Origin: Bacteroidales bacterium
Lineage (GTDB): Bacteria; Bacteroidota; Bacteroidia; Bacteroidales; Tenuifilaceae
Length of the DNA stretch: 37,749 nt
Assembly: GCA_025361485.1 (NCBI GenBank)
Contig: JANYLA010000116.1
Span: forward strand, 1 to 37,749
Reading direction: 5' to 3'
Made by a program: the position numbers and the translations under genes. Shown in pieces: positions 24,701-33,586 of the stretch; the stretch's first letter is position 1; every line of letters begins with the position of its first letter. The notes beneath the pieces were generated by a model. The model worked only from the letters and a program-made list of their open reading frames with translations, made no database searches and was not told the origin of the DNA.

Positions 24701-27450
24701 TAATTCTTAGTCTGTATCAGGGAGACGGAGTTTTATCCTGTTCAAGCATCAATCAAATTTTAACATCGGGATATGCAGAATGGAGCGATGTAAGTTTAGA
24801 TAATACTGGAGTTTATCGCTTAAAAGTAACCGGAACTCATTTAGGTACTGCAATATCAGATGAAATTATCTGCGGAATTGATAAGAGTTGCCTAATCCAA
24901 GAAAATTTTGAGGGAGAGTTGAATGTTACTTGGCTTGGTTCGAACGATTGGATGTTCTCAACAATTTCACCCATTAGCGGGGCAAGGTCTTTACTGCATA
25001 AGCAAAGCACGAATTCAAGAATAAGCACATTATCTATTCCTGTTGCACTCCCCTCAATGGGAGATAAAATTATTGAATGGAGTTTCACTTTTAAAAATGG
25101 CGATTGGGATCCTTCATCTGATAATTACTTCTACTATGCAATAATGGCAGACTCTTCGGATTTGACAGCAGATAGTACGAATGGCTATTTCATTGGAATA
25201 AATCCTTCATCGGGCAATGATTTTATTACGCTTTGGAGTTCGAATCAAGGAGTAAAAATTCCATTAATCACTTCTAGCTATGATTGGAATCCCAACGACG
25301 AGATTAAAATCAAGGTTGGGTTAACCCCCGGTGGTGATTGGAAAATATGGTATCAGCCGAAATCGGCACAATCATTCATTTATGGAGGAACAGGTAAAAG
25401 TATTATTAATAATCAGATGAGCTGGAGTGGTCTTGTTTTCGGATACACATCCTCACGATCAGGTCAGCTTTGGATGGATGATTTAAGCATTTGTGCCACA
25501 GACTATCCACCAATTATTTTATCGGCAAAGCCGCTAAACCTAAATACAGTAAAGGTTCTATTCTCAGAGATTGTCAACTTGGATGATGCCTCGATTGAGA
25601 GCAACTACACAATTACAGATAAAAATGGGTCATCAATCGTTATTAATAGCATATCCGCCTCATCTGAATTACCCAATGGAGTATTTCTAAAAACGGATCA
25701 GCTACCTTTCGGTAAGTTGTTACTAGAAGTTGATAATATTAGAGGATTGAACGGTTCATCCATAAAAGATAGCATCTATTTTGGGTTAAGCGAAAGTGGT
25801 TCTTTGGGTAGGTTGATAATAAACGAAATAATGGCTAGCCCCGAACCAACGGTTGGATTACCAAACCTTGAGTATATCGAACTTTTTAACCCAACATCCG
25901 ATACGGTTCTCCTTAATGGATGGAAAATTCAACTGAACGACTATAAAATAAATCTACCAAACGATTCATTGCTTCCAAATCAATTCGCAGTTCTTTGCTC
26001 CACTAGCGCAGCGTCTGTTTTAAGCACTTACGGAAAATCGATTGGAGTAACAAGTTTCCCAGCGCTGCTTAATTCAGGAATGAACCTAAGATTAACTGAT
26101 TCAGGTGGCTCGCTGATATCGCTTGTAAACTATAGCGACAGCTGGTATAGCGATGATTTGAAGAAAAATGGTGGTTGGTCGTTGGAGAAGATCGATTACC
26201 AAAATCTAATGGAGGGGAAAAACAACTGGAATGCTTCTGTTTCATCAAGGGGCGGAACACCATGTGCAGTGAATTCTGTATATGGTTCAAATCCCGACAT
26301 CACTCCTCCCCGATTATTATCCCTTGAGATAATATCAGACAAAACCATTAACCTGCTTTTCTCTGAGCCAATGGATAGCTTGATGCTCACATTTACCAAT
26401 AACTTCGATATCGATAATGGAATTGGTCATCCTGAATCTTCAACGCTCGTCGGAACTGAATTCAACAAATTGATCATATCCCTTACAAACCCTTTGGCCA
26501 TTGGAACAATCTATAACCTTTGTTTAAGTCAGAATATAGCTGACTTCTCAGGAAATCATCTCATTAACGACTGCTTGCCGATAGCATTACCTCAAGCTCC
26601 GGCACGGAATGATGTTGTAATCAACGAGGTTCTCTTTAATCCCAATACTGGGGGTGTTGATTTTGTTGAGCTATTTAACCGTTCCGATAAAACCGTTGAT
26701 TTAAGTAAGATATCGCTTGCCAACAGGAATAGCACGACCAATCAGCTAGATCAGGTATACGCCGCTTCCGATACGGCCAAACTATTCTTCCCAAATGATT
26801 ATGCTGTTATTACAGTTAGTTCGGATCTGATTAAAAGGTTCTACCGAACGGAGAATGATAAAGCGTTTGTTAATGTTTCAAAAATGGCATCGTTCAATAA
26901 TGATATGGGAAACGTTGTTCTTCTGAATAAAGAGTCAGAAATTATTGATGAGCTCAGCTATACCGAGAAGATGCACTCGAAGCTGCTTAACGATTATAAG
27001 GGCGTTTCGCTCGAAAGGATTAATCCCAATTTGGCATCATCAAATACATCAACGTGGCAATCGGCAGCTCAAACGTTTGGTTTCGCAACACCAACCTACA
27101 AAAACTCACAATGGGTTGAGCCATTAGTAAAGGATGATGCATTTACCCTTTCGCCCGAAACCTTTTCGCCCGATGGCGATGGGCTAGACGATTACCTGCT
27201 AATCTCATATAAACTCCCAGTCGATGGGTGTATTGCAAATATCAGAGTATTCAGCGCAAACGGGATTGAGGTAAAACGATTAGCATCAAACCTACTAATC
27301 GGAACCGAAGGAACGCTTACTTGGGATGGATTGAATAGCAGAAATCAAAGAGTGCCAATAGGAGTTTACATCGTTTACATCGAATACTTTACTCCGAATG
27401 GCGAGGTAATTAAGTACAAAAAAACGTGTGTTGTGGCAGAGAAAATTTAA
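21778..27450 (+). CDS. Large secreted lamin-tail-domain protein (1890 aa) with FlgD/CHU_C-like C-terminus
   Basis: A multidomain surface protein with a Sec signal (FTCFLIFFIPAICIS, first ~20 residues). A jelly-roll-like domain covers ~24-235 (ESGSLSGWTQ, WWIYLMSDKDASQM). Three copies of a ~262-residue module follow at ~241-501, 502-764 and 765-1035, each with an N-H-G-(F/W) motif (SVNHGF, ASNHGF, AANHGW) and a domain containing D-N/K-DF. A second jelly-roll covers ~1038-1250. After an Ig-like domain come lamin-tail domain 1 (~1344, LIINEIMASPEP), an SbsA-like domain, lamin-tail domain 2 (~1611, VVINEVLFNPN), and a C-terminal FlgD/CHU_C-like domain (~1789-1890, FSPDGDGLDDYLLISYKLP). That last domain often marks T9SS substrates; type B sorting is inferred. 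Possibly cell-surface or extracellular adhesion; no catalytic motif was recognised. Confidence 0.87.
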   Translation: MIKKFTCFLIFFIPAICISQGTYNFESGSLSGWTQVPNTHWAASSASPLNGSYSLRHTYDNTASATDRISIPLPSWNPNNGNITWQVKVRHGYPPSSSNRWWIYLMSDKDASQMQPSGGTCNGYAIGVNLTGSDDLLKLWKIVNGIPQIILASTLNWQTQITPSGIGAIEIERSKNGSFTLRASTSGSFSALTNYGIVTDITFNNFSFFGICYSYTSTGDLLLWVDDISVSYNPNDITSEVLSPTTQIGAGNISSTLNSSASAVDVMKFMIKDNATSDILPTKVKTLEIKRGPSANGASWGNSIGGVKLRDESEEVSILNQTISADKITLIVDSTTMTIPNGQAKEYTLSLYLKPNNLVDGSTLKFLIDSVNHGFDAGLSGSDLASTFARKIHSNEFKIDVLATDLRVTQQPIGISKNKPFIISVGGADNAGNIDKEFGNDITLSLLQGNGLLTSAGGLTKTPTTGISSWSDLQYSSSGTLKILATSNGINPIQTNTINVLNDSTSAVGLGLSQPAAIGISSLKTFPASAVEALRFRVNDMGETDGLPTIVKDIKISRAEIADAASLTKVIGGVLVKVNGIPVGISEPDIKTNYFTFTISENGLVIPNGGFIDVSVSIYLNESGLTDNQKIQLKVDASNHGFTAYPTGSKFNPTFPLQVISNIFWVDVVATQLKFASIPTRVGVLQPFNIILNATDLNGNTDKDFAGSVTLSRLTGNGNLVIPSGSTMPIVQGISTYNALTYSIPEKFSLLASCPTLNNIASPSITCGDSDGGIVAIASSADTVLVNSTSASAQNAVEVMTLNIFDAGSTDELPLIPSKINLFLFDPTKAEQLNSQIGGFVIKADNTIIDIESYSLNNGVFEIIPRAGSLVIADNDTVELSISIYLNKSNIADNFPFRFYIPAANHGWISSSTGTGFANNFNAAVYGPECSMKVLATSLKFTEVPFSIFPSHQFPVKVCAADALGNIDTDFTDQLILSLYQGDGVLSCSSINQILTSGYAEWSDVSLDNTGVYRLKVTGTHLGTAISDEIICGIDKSCLIQENFEGELNVTWLGSNDWMFSTISPISGARSLLHKQSTNSRISTLSIPVALPSMGDKIIEWSFTFKNGDWDPSSDNYFYYAIMADSSDLTADSTNGYFIGINPSSGNDFITLWSSNQGVKIPLITSSYDWNPNDEIKIKVGLTPGGDWKIWYQPKSAQSFIYGGTGKSIINNQMSWSGLVFGYTSSRSGQLWMDDLSICATDYPPIILSAKPLNLNTVKVLFSEIVNLDDASIESNYTITDKNGSSIVINSISASSELPNGVFLKTDQLPFGKLLLEVDNIRGLNGSSIKDSIYFGLSESGSLGRLIINEIMASPEPTVGLPNLEYIELFNPTSDTVLLNGWKIQLNDYKINLPNDSLLPNQFAVLCSTSAASVLSTYGKSIGVTSFPALLNSGMNLRLTDSGGSLISLVNYSDSWYSDDLKKNGGWSLEKIDYQNLMEGKNNWNASVSSRGGTPCAVNSVYGSNPDITPPRLLSLEIISDKTINLLFSEPMDSLMLTFTNNFDIDNGIGHPESSTLVGTEFNKLIISLTNPLAIGTIYNLCLSQNIADFSGNHLINDCLPIALPQAPARNDVVINEVLFNPNTGGVDFVELFNRSDKTVDLSKISLANRNSTTNQLDQVYAASDTAKLFFPNDYAVITVSSDLIKRFYRTENDKAFVNVSKMASFNNDMGNVVLLNKESEIIDELSYTEKMHSKLLNDYKGVSLERINPNLASSNTSTWQSAAQTFGFATPTYKNSQWVEPLVKDDAFTLSPETFSPDGDGLDDYLLISYKLPVDGCIANIRVFSANGIEVKRLASNLLIGTEGTLTWDGLNSRNQRVPIGVYIVYIEYFTPNGEVIKYKKTCVVAEKI

Positions 27451-27452
27451 AG

Positions 27453-29453
27453 TCAAACCAACAAACCAAGAACTAAGACATCATCGATTTGTTCGCTATC
27501 ACCCTTCCATGTGATAAATGCTTTACTAAGCTCTTTCGAATAACGTTCACCATTCGACTGGCTATGGGTTGTTAGTAGATTAAAAAATTGCTTTTTAAGA
27601 AACTTTTTATTCTTTTCACCACCAAACTGATCGACAAATCCATCGGTATAAAGGAAAAGCCAATCGTTTTTTTGAAGTTGAAATGTCTTTAGCTCAAACT
27701 TTCGGCTGTTAACTTTATCCGATAATCCAATTAAGATTGATGATGATTTTTCTTCGATTATCAAACCATTTCGGCAAATCAACAGAGGAATAAGCGCTCC
27801 GGAGTAAGAAAGAGTCATGTTCTCATTGTCGAAACAACATACTGCTATATCCATTGAGTCTTTTAGAACCATCTCATCACTTCCAATATTCATTTTTAAA
27901 GGTAACTCAACGTTTAAGAAGTTTAGTATTTTGTCTGGGTCGGTTATATTTTGCTGAATTACAGCTTGATTTAACATATCCAACCCGATTATACTCATAA
28001 AGGCACCAGGAACTCCATGCCCAGTACAATCGACCACAGCAAAAAACACCTTGTTGTCTTTTTGTAAAATCCAGTAAAAATCACCGCTAACAAAGTCCTT
28101 GGGTTTGTAGTAGCAAAACACATCCGAAAAATAGGGCTTTGCTAATTCTAATGATGGCATCAATGCCTCTTGGATTCGCTGTGCATATTGAATATTATCC
28201 GTTATTTTTCCGATATAATTTTCGATTACTGTATAGGCATCTTCAAGATTTTTATTTTTAAACTCAATATTTTTTCTCTGATCGCTAATTTCAGCATTTT
28301 GAATCACAAGCTGATTATTTACCTTCTTCCTCTGCTTAAGGGAAACTAAAACAAAGGCAATAAGTCCAACTAAAAGGACAATGATAACCACCAGGGCAAA
28401 AGCGAGCGATCGTGCTCTTTTTAGTTTCAGCTGTTTAATTTCTATCTCCGATTCTTTTTTCTGTTTCTCGTACTGATACTGAAGAAAAAATAACTTTTCG
28501 GAAAGTCGTTGGTTAAACAGGGTGTCGTTATAACTAATAATACTTTCTAAATTTCCAGTAGCTATACGAAAACGTTCTTGTCCTTTAACAACTTGGGTTA
28601 TAACTTTAAGCGCATCACGAATTGTTAGTTTCGCACCGATCTCTAGGGCAATGCCATTGGCCATTTCAGCATACTTAAGGGCCATATCGGTTTCGCCGGT
28701 TTTAAGAAATAGTTCAGCTTTTCGAATAAGAATATTTGCATATAAATCCTTATCTGTTTCAGCATTTACTAATTGCTGAGAAGTATTGTAGTTCTCTATA
28801 GCCAAAAAATAATCACCTTTCTCCTTATAAAGATCCCCAATATATTTATAGCAAACGGCAATACCTGATTTAAGGTTTATTTCGCGGCGAACCTTGAGGG
28901 CAAGGTTTAAATCTACCATCGCGCTATCATATTGCTTAAGCAAGAGTTTCGCTCGTCCAAGGTTTAGGCGGACATAGGAGAGCATAAGTTTATTATTAAT
29001 CCTGTTTGCAATTACCAATGCATTATCAAGATTTTCGATGGCATTATTATAGTATTCCTGGTAAATAAGAAGGTTTGCAATGTTGATATATGCGAATCCT
29101 TCCTGCTCCGGGAGCTGATACTTCTTAGAAAGTTCAAGGCCTTTATAGTAGTAGTCGGTGGACTTGGAGTAGTTACCTATTATTCGATAGGCTACTCCAA
29201 CATAGCCATGAAGATTTACAAGATTTTTGTAATCCTTAAACTTTTCAGCGAGATCAATAGTTTTAAGCCCAATTTCGATAGATTTATTCGGTTCAGAATT
29301 TCGAAGTTCCCATGTGAGCTTTGTAAGAATTTCTATACGCGACGAGTCGTCAGCTTTACCCAACTTGATGTAAAGGGAATCAATTTTTTTGTCCTTTACT
29401 GGATATCCAAATAATGGAATAAGAAGAGCAATGATGGTAAAATACCTAAACAT
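27453..29453 (-). CDS. TPR-transmembrane-SpoIIE/PP2C-type serine phosphatase
   Basis: A 666-residue signalling protein. An N-terminal signal/membrane segment (FTIIALLIPLFGY) is followed by tetratricopeptide repeats to about residue 300 (such as YYKGLELSKKYQLPEQEGFA and IENLDNALVIANRI), which should lie in the periplasm. A membrane helix (LAFALVVIIVLLVGLIAFVL) and a coiled coil (~370-425) lead to a cytoplasmic SpoIIE/PP2C phosphatase domain (~430-666). Metal-binding aspartates are visible: Asp458 in VSGDFYW, Asp475 in VVDCTGHGVPGAFMS, and Asp657/Asp658 in QIDDVLVL. The domain should dephosphorylate phosphoserine or phosphothreonine, for example on an anti-sigma antagonist, but no partner is encoded nearby. 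Its stop lies 2 nt from the stop of the convergent 1890-residue surface-protein gene, with no terminator between them. Confidence 0.9.
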   Translation of the reverse strand: MFRYFTIIALLIPLFGYPVKDKKIDSLYIKLGKADDSSRIEILTKLTWELRNSEPNKSIEIGLKTIDLAEKFKDYKNLVNLHGYVGVAYRIIGNYSKSTDYYYKGLELSKKYQLPEQEGFAYINIANLLIYQEYYNNAIENLDNALVIANRINNKLMLSYVRLNLGRAKLLLKQYDSAMVDLNLALKVRREINLKSGIAVCYKYIGDLYKEKGDYFLAIENYNTSQQLVNAETDKDLYANILIRKAELFLKTGETDMALKYAEMANGIALEIGAKLTIRDALKVITQVVKGQERFRIATGNLESIISYNDTLFNQRLSEKLFFLQYQYEKQKKESEIEIKQLKLKRARSLAFALVVIIVLLVGLIAFVLVSLKQRKKVNNQLVIQNAEISDQRKNIEFKNKNLEDAYTVIENYIGKITDNIQYAQRIQEALMPSLELAKPYFSDVFCYYKPKDFVSGDFYWILQKDNKVFFAVVDCTGHGVPGAFMSIIGLDMLNQAVIQQNITDPDKILNFLNVELPLKMNIGSDEMVLKDSMDIAVCCFDNENMTLSYSGALIPLLICRNGLIIEEKSSSILIGLSDKVNSRKFELKTFQLQKNDWLFLYTDGFVDQFGGEKNKKFLKKQFFNLLTTHSQSNGERYSKELSKAFITWKGDSEQIDDVLVLGLLV

Positions 29454-29640
29454 ATGGTGGTAATTACTTATTAATCACTTTTTCTACAAAACTACTATTA
29501 CTTATTGAAAAAGGGCAAACTAAGAGAACAAATTGTAAGAGTTGAGTGATAAGTGTTATTACTTTTCATCTATACGCCAAAAAACAATTCGTTTACTCAA
29601 CGTTTTTCTCAGAAACCTCATGTTTTCAATATCTTTTAGA

Positions 29641-29670
29641 TAAAAAAGAGCCGGATAGGTAATCCGGCTC
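29641..29670 (-). terminator. Rho-independent terminator of the lpxK-PNP operon
   Basis: The stem gagccggat (29648-29656) pairs with atccggctc (29662-29670). On the minus strand it is followed by six U residues. It is 31 nt past the purine nucleoside phosphorylase stop codon. Confidence 0.88.
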
Positions 29671-29700
29671 AACAGGTCAATATTAAAAGTACAATTAGGT

Positions 29701-30510
29701 TTACAAACCTTGCATCATCTCCTCCATAATCAGGGTCATTTTCTTCTCAGCATGTTTACCAATCTCTTGTACCTCCTCATGGGTAACCACCTGAATCTTA
29801 CCGGGAACACCTAGGTCGGTAATAATTGAAATAGCGAATACTGGAAGTTTCATATGTCGGGCAACAATAACCTCCGGAGTGGTTGACATTCCGACGGTAT
29901 CCCCACCAATGACTCTAAAATATTGATATTCTTTAGGAGTTTCGAATGTTGGGCCAGTTGTTCCAACATAACATCCTTCCTGAACTTTAATATTGTTCTT
30001 TTTGGCAATCTTCTTAGCTAAAGCAATAAGGCTAATGTCGTAAGCATCGCTCATATCTGGGAAACGTGCGCCCAATTCAGGAATATTTAAACCAATCAAT
30101 GGATTTGGTAAAAGGTTGATATGATCGTTGATAATCATCAGATCCCCAATCTCAAAGTTTGGATTTACACCACCGCTTGCGTTCGAAACGAATAGGAATT
30201 TAATTCCTAATGATTTCAATACTCGAACAGGGAATGTAACTTGTTTCATGTCATATCCTTCGTAGAAATGGAAACGCCCCTGCATGGCAACTACCATTTT
30301 TCCACCCAATTCGCCAAAAATAAGTTTACCCGAATGCCCATCAACTGTAGATAGCGGAAAGTTGGGAATGGTTTTATATTCTAATACTTGCTGGTTTTTG
30401 ATATCGCGAACCAAGCCACCCAAACCCGTTCCAAGAATAATTCCTACTTCTGGGGATATCGTTATTTTGCTTTGGATAAAGGTTGTGGTTTCTTTAATTT
30501 TTTCGAGCAT
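29701..30510 (-). CDS. Purine-nucleoside phosphorylase (PNP/MTAP family)
   Basis: A cytoplasmic enzyme of purine salvage that cleaves inosine or guanosine with phosphate to give the free base and ribose 1-phosphate. At 269 residues it has the size of the trimeric class. Motifs visible are GIILGTGLGGL (phosphate loop), STVDGHSGKLIFG, the arginine-containing MQGRFHFYEGY, SNASGGVNP, TGPTFETPKEYQ, and VGMSTTPEVIVARH. The order and spacing match trimeric PNP (PunA/XapA-like). Its first 17 bases overlap the 3' end of lpxK in a different frame, indicating co-transcription and probably coupled translation. A terminator follows its stop. Confidence 0.93.
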   Translation of the reverse strand: MLEKIKETTTFIQSKITISPEVGIILGTGLGGLVRDIKNQQVLEYKTIPNFPLSTVDGHSGKLIFGELGGKMVVAMQGRFHFYEGYDMKQVTFPVRVLKSLGIKFLFVSNASGGVNPNFEIGDLMIINDHINLLPNPLIGLNIPELGARFPDMSDAYDISLIALAKKIAKKNNIKVQEGCYVGTTGPTFETPKEYQYFRVIGGDTVGMSTTPEVIVARHMKLPVFAISIITDLGVPGKIQVVTHEEVQEIGKHAEKKMTLIMEEMMQGL

Positions 30511-31552
30511 AGGTCAATATTTGGTTTATAAAACTTTTTTCTTGGTTATCGATAAACTTTACCTCTATTGGGATGTAGAATAATACTTTTTTGAATTCTT
30601 CATCAAGAAAAGGTAATCCTCTTAATCGAGCAGCATCCTTTTCGGTGGTTATAACTGCTTTGTCGAGAGCTCCTTTTTTTAAATAGGATTCAAAGATAGG
30701 TGAAATTTTATTTTTAGTAAAGGTAAAATGGTCTGGAAAGGTATACGTTTCAATTATTTTTACCTTATTTTCTAGATAAGAATAGAAAAAAGTCGGGTTT
30801 GCAATTCCTGCGAAAGCAAAAACTTCTTGACGCTGATTCAAATCAAGGTTAATCCCATATTCTTTGAACACAGCAATGGGTTCACCATAACCAATCCCAG
30901 TATAATATATTGATTGATTTGGGTTCAGTCGAAGCTCGTTTTCTATAGATCCTCTCATTTGCAGAGTTAAATCATCCGGACATTTTGTAATTATTACAAT
31001 ATCTGCTCTTCTTTTCTCTTTAACGCTATCGCGTAATCGGCCCATGGGTAAAAAGTAATCGCGGGTAATTAAACGATTGAAATCGATTAATAAAATCTGT
31101 AATCCGGCTTTAACCCACCGATGCTGAAATGCATCATCGAGAATAATAATAGCAAGGTAAGGAATTTCCTTTATCAACGTTGAAATTCCATTAACCCTAT
31201 CGGCATCAACAGCCACTTGCACCGCTGGGTATTTCAACTTCATTTGCAATGGCTCATCGCCAACTTCAGATGCACTAGAATTATCAGTAACATACCTAAA
31301 GCCCTTAGTTTTTCTCCCATATCCACGGCTAAGGGTTGCGGCCTTATAATTTGCAGAAAGCAGTTTAAGAAGGTATTCTACATGGGGCGTTTTGCCTGTT
31401 CCTCCAACGGTAATGTTTCCAACACAAATAATTGGTTTATCAAACGAAACAGATTTAAAAATCTTATAATCAAACATAAGATTTCTAATCTTTACAATTG
31501 CGCCGTAAAGAAATGCAAAAGGAGCAAGTAGAACTGAAAAAGAATTCAGCAT
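30494..31552 (-). CDS. lpxK: Tetraacyldisaccharide 4'-kinase LpxK
   Basis: An inner-membrane-associated kinase that phosphorylates the 4' position of the lipid A disaccharide precursor in lipopolysaccharide synthesis. The 352-residue length is typical. An N-terminal membrane helix (LAPFAFLYGAIVK, ~9-21) is followed by the P-loop GNITVGGTGKTP (45-56), the conserved LSRGYGRKTKGF, GDEPLQM, and DDAFQHR. The last matches the DDxFQH signature of the family, here with Ala at the variable position. C-terminal motifs are FAGIANPTFFYSYL, FPDHFTFT, and TTEKDAARL. Its 3' end overlaps the PNP gene by 17 nt. It marks the organism as a lipid A-producing Gram-negative. Confidence 0.95.
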   Translation of the reverse strand: MLNSFSVLLAPFAFLYGAIVKIRNLMFDYKIFKSVSFDKPIICVGNITVGGTGKTPHVEYLLKLLSANYKAATLSRGYGRKTKGFRYVTDNSSASEVGDEPLQMKLKYPAVQVAVDADRVNGISTLIKEIPYLAIIILDDAFQHRWVKAGLQILLIDFNRLITRDYFLPMGRLRDSVKEKRRADIVIITKCPDDLTLQMRGSIENELRLNPNQSIYYTGIGYGEPIAVFKEYGINLDLNQRQEVFAFAGIANPTFFYSYLENKVKIIETYTFPDHFTFTKNKISPIFESYLKKGALDKAVITTEKDAARLRGLPFLDEEFKKVLFYIPIEVKFIDNQEKSFINQILTYARKN

Positions 31553-31633
31553 ATTTTAAATTTACAATTTGCTATTATCTTGTCAAAGATATTTAATTTA
31601 TCTCTACCAACGTATTGATTGTCTTATGTGATG

Positions 31634-31668
31634 ATAAAAAAGGGTGCTTCAAAATCGAAGCACCCTTT
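31634..31668 (-). terminator. Rho-independent terminator of sppA
   Basis: A perfect 12-bp stem, aaagggtgcttc (31639-31650) with gaagcaccctttt (from 31657), and a six-base loop. On the minus strand a U run follows. It lies 21 nt past the sppA stop and separates it from lpxK. Confidence 0.9.
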
Positions 31669-31689
31669 GTCGATAAAAAATCTTTTCGA

Positions 31690-33459
31690 TTAATAGAGCT
31701 CAACATTGTAAGGGATTCTTGCTTGAACACCCTGATTTGTTAACATGCTTTTTATATTATTGTACTGTTTATAAGCATCTCCGAGTTCATCGCTAAGCAT
31801 CGATATTTTTGCCTTTCCAGTTAGCTCTTCAATTATCTGTTGGAATGGCTCTTTCTGCTTTGGCAGTTCAGTAATTCTATAATCATCAAGTTTTGCCTTT
31901 TTAACAGCAACCTTAATGGCTTCGGTTAATCCGCCAAACCCATCGATTAACTTGATATCAATGGCGTTGGCACCGCTCCAAACCCTTCCCTGTCCAATCT
32001 CATCAACTCTTGTAACGGGAATATTTCTTCCCTCAGCAACGTGTCCGATAAACGATTGATAGATATCCTCAACTCCAAGTTGTGCAACTGCACGCTCCTC
32101 GGCGGTTAATGGTCGATACATAGAACCAAAATCAGAATGTTTATTTGTGCTAACAGTTTCAACATTAATACCAAGTTTATTGGTCATTCCATTCTTCACG
32201 TTGAAGTACATTCCAAATACGCCGATTGAACCAGTTATGGTTGTTGGATCGGCAAAAATGGTATCGGCGGGTGCTGATATATAGTAACCACCCGAAGCAG
32301 CCACATCGCCCATCGAAACGATTACTGGTTTTACCTTTTTGGCTAAAACCATCTCGCGCCAAATTACCTCTGATGCCAGAGCGCTTCCACCTGGCGAGTT
32401 AACCCGAAGAACAATGGCTTTGATTGAGCTATCGCGACGAGCCTCGCGAATTAATTTTGAAATTCCATCCGATCCGATTGCCCCATCGGTAGCACTTCCC
32501 ATATTTATTTCGCCAGTAGCGTAAATAACAGCAACCTTATTCTTTGAAAGTCCTTTGCCTTTAAGAGGAGTTGGCAATTTAGCGTAATCATCAAGTGAAA
32601 CTGAAGCAATATCCTTTTTATCGGCTACACCTATGCGTTTCTTAAGAATACTAATCACCTGATCTTTATAAATCAAGCTATCTACAAGACCATTCTCCAG
32701 TGTTGTTTTTCCATTACGTATCATCATATCGTCGGCAAAGCGATTTAGCTCAGAAACAGAAATATTCCTCGATTTTGATATCGCCTCAACCCAATAATTC
32801 CAAATCGAGCCAATAAAGGTTGATATTTGCTCTCGATTTGCAGGGCTCATCTTATCGAGCATATATGGCTCAACAGCACTTTTAAATTTACCATGACGAA
32901 TGATTTGTGGCTCAACCCCAATTTTCTCAAGGATGTTCTTATAGTACATTACTTCAGCTCGTAGGCCTATCCAATCAACGATCCCTTCGGGGTTCAAATA
33001 TATTTTATCGGCAACCGATGATAAGAAGTAAGCCTTCTGGCTATAAAGATCGTTGTAGCTGATAATGAACTTCCCAGACTCTTTAAAATCGATAAGCGCA
33101 TTTCGAATCTCGTTAACGGTAGCGGCACCAGCATTAACGGCATCAACCTCCATGAAAATTCCTTTAATATTTACATCTTCCTTAGCATTCTGAATTGCTT
33201 TAAGAATATCATTCAGCCCAAGGGATGTTTTGGGTTGAAAACTTCCAAGGTCGAATCCATTGAATGGATTATTCGATGCTCGGTCCACAATCTCTTTATT
33301 CAGGTTGATGTAGAGTATCGAGTTTTCTTTCACCTCAACCAATTTATCGGATGAAGACATCATCGCCCCAACAATCCCAAAAAAGATAATGAAACACAGG
33401 AATGATGCAATAAAAAAACCAAGTATTGAGGCGAGTAAAAATTTAAAGAATGTTTTCAT
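31690..33459 (-). CDS. sppA: Signal peptide peptidase SppA (67-kDa type)
   Basis: A membrane-bound Ser/Lys protease that degrades signal peptides left in the inner membrane after secretion. The 589-residue length and duplicated ClpP-like fold match the long (E. coli-type) SppA. One N-terminal membrane helix (ILGFFIASFLCFIIFFGIVG) anchors it, with the active site on the periplasmic side. The general-base lysine is Lys193 in GKFKSAVEPY of the N-terminal half, and the nucleophile is Ser389 in GDVAASGGYY of the C-terminal half. VLRVNSPGGSALASE and ITGSIGVFG are further family motifs. It is monocistronic, with its own terminator, and divergent from folK. Confidence 0.95.
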   Translation of the reverse strand: MKTFFKFLLASILGFFIASFLCFIIFFGIVGAMMSSSDKLVEVKENSILYINLNKEIVDRASNNPFNGFDLGSFQPKTSLGLNDILKAIQNAKEDVNIKGIFMEVDAVNAGAATVNEIRNALIDFKESGKFIISYNDLYSQKAYFLSSVADKIYLNPEGIVDWIGLRAEVMYYKNILEKIGVEPQIIRHGKFKSAVEPYMLDKMSPANREQISTFIGSIWNYWVEAISKSRNISVSELNRFADDMMIRNGKTTLENGLVDSLIYKDQVISILKKRIGVADKKDIASVSLDDYAKLPTPLKGKGLSKNKVAVIYATGEINMGSATDGAIGSDGISKLIREARRDSSIKAIVLRVNSPGGSALASEVIWREMVLAKKVKPVIVSMGDVAASGGYYISAPADTIFADPTTITGSIGVFGMYFNVKNGMTNKLGINVETVSTNKHSDFGSMYRPLTAEERAVAQLGVEDIYQSFIGHVAEGRNIPVTRVDEIGQGRVWSGANAIDIKLIDGFGGLTEAIKVAVKKAKLDDYRITELPKQKEPFQQIIEELTGKAKISMLSDELGDAYKQYNNIKSMLTNQGVQARIPYNVELY

Positions 33460-33549
33460 GGTTAATAAGTATTTTATATTGTTAAATTTTAAGATGAACT
33501 AAAAGTATAAAAATAGTGTTTAATCATTATGTTTGAAAAAAATATATCT

Positions 33550-33557
33550 CATATTTG
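33550..33557 (+). promoter_or_regulatory. Candidate -7 element for folK
   Basis: CATATTTG followed by CA is one mismatch from the Bacteroidota -7 consensus TAnnTTTG. It would start transcription near 33562, which is downstream of the TTG at 33533 and upstream of the ATG at 33587, and so decides the start of folK. The -33 spacing is not ideal. Confidence 0.4.
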
Positions 33558-33586
33558 CACGTTTTTACTTTTCAAATAATAGCGAG

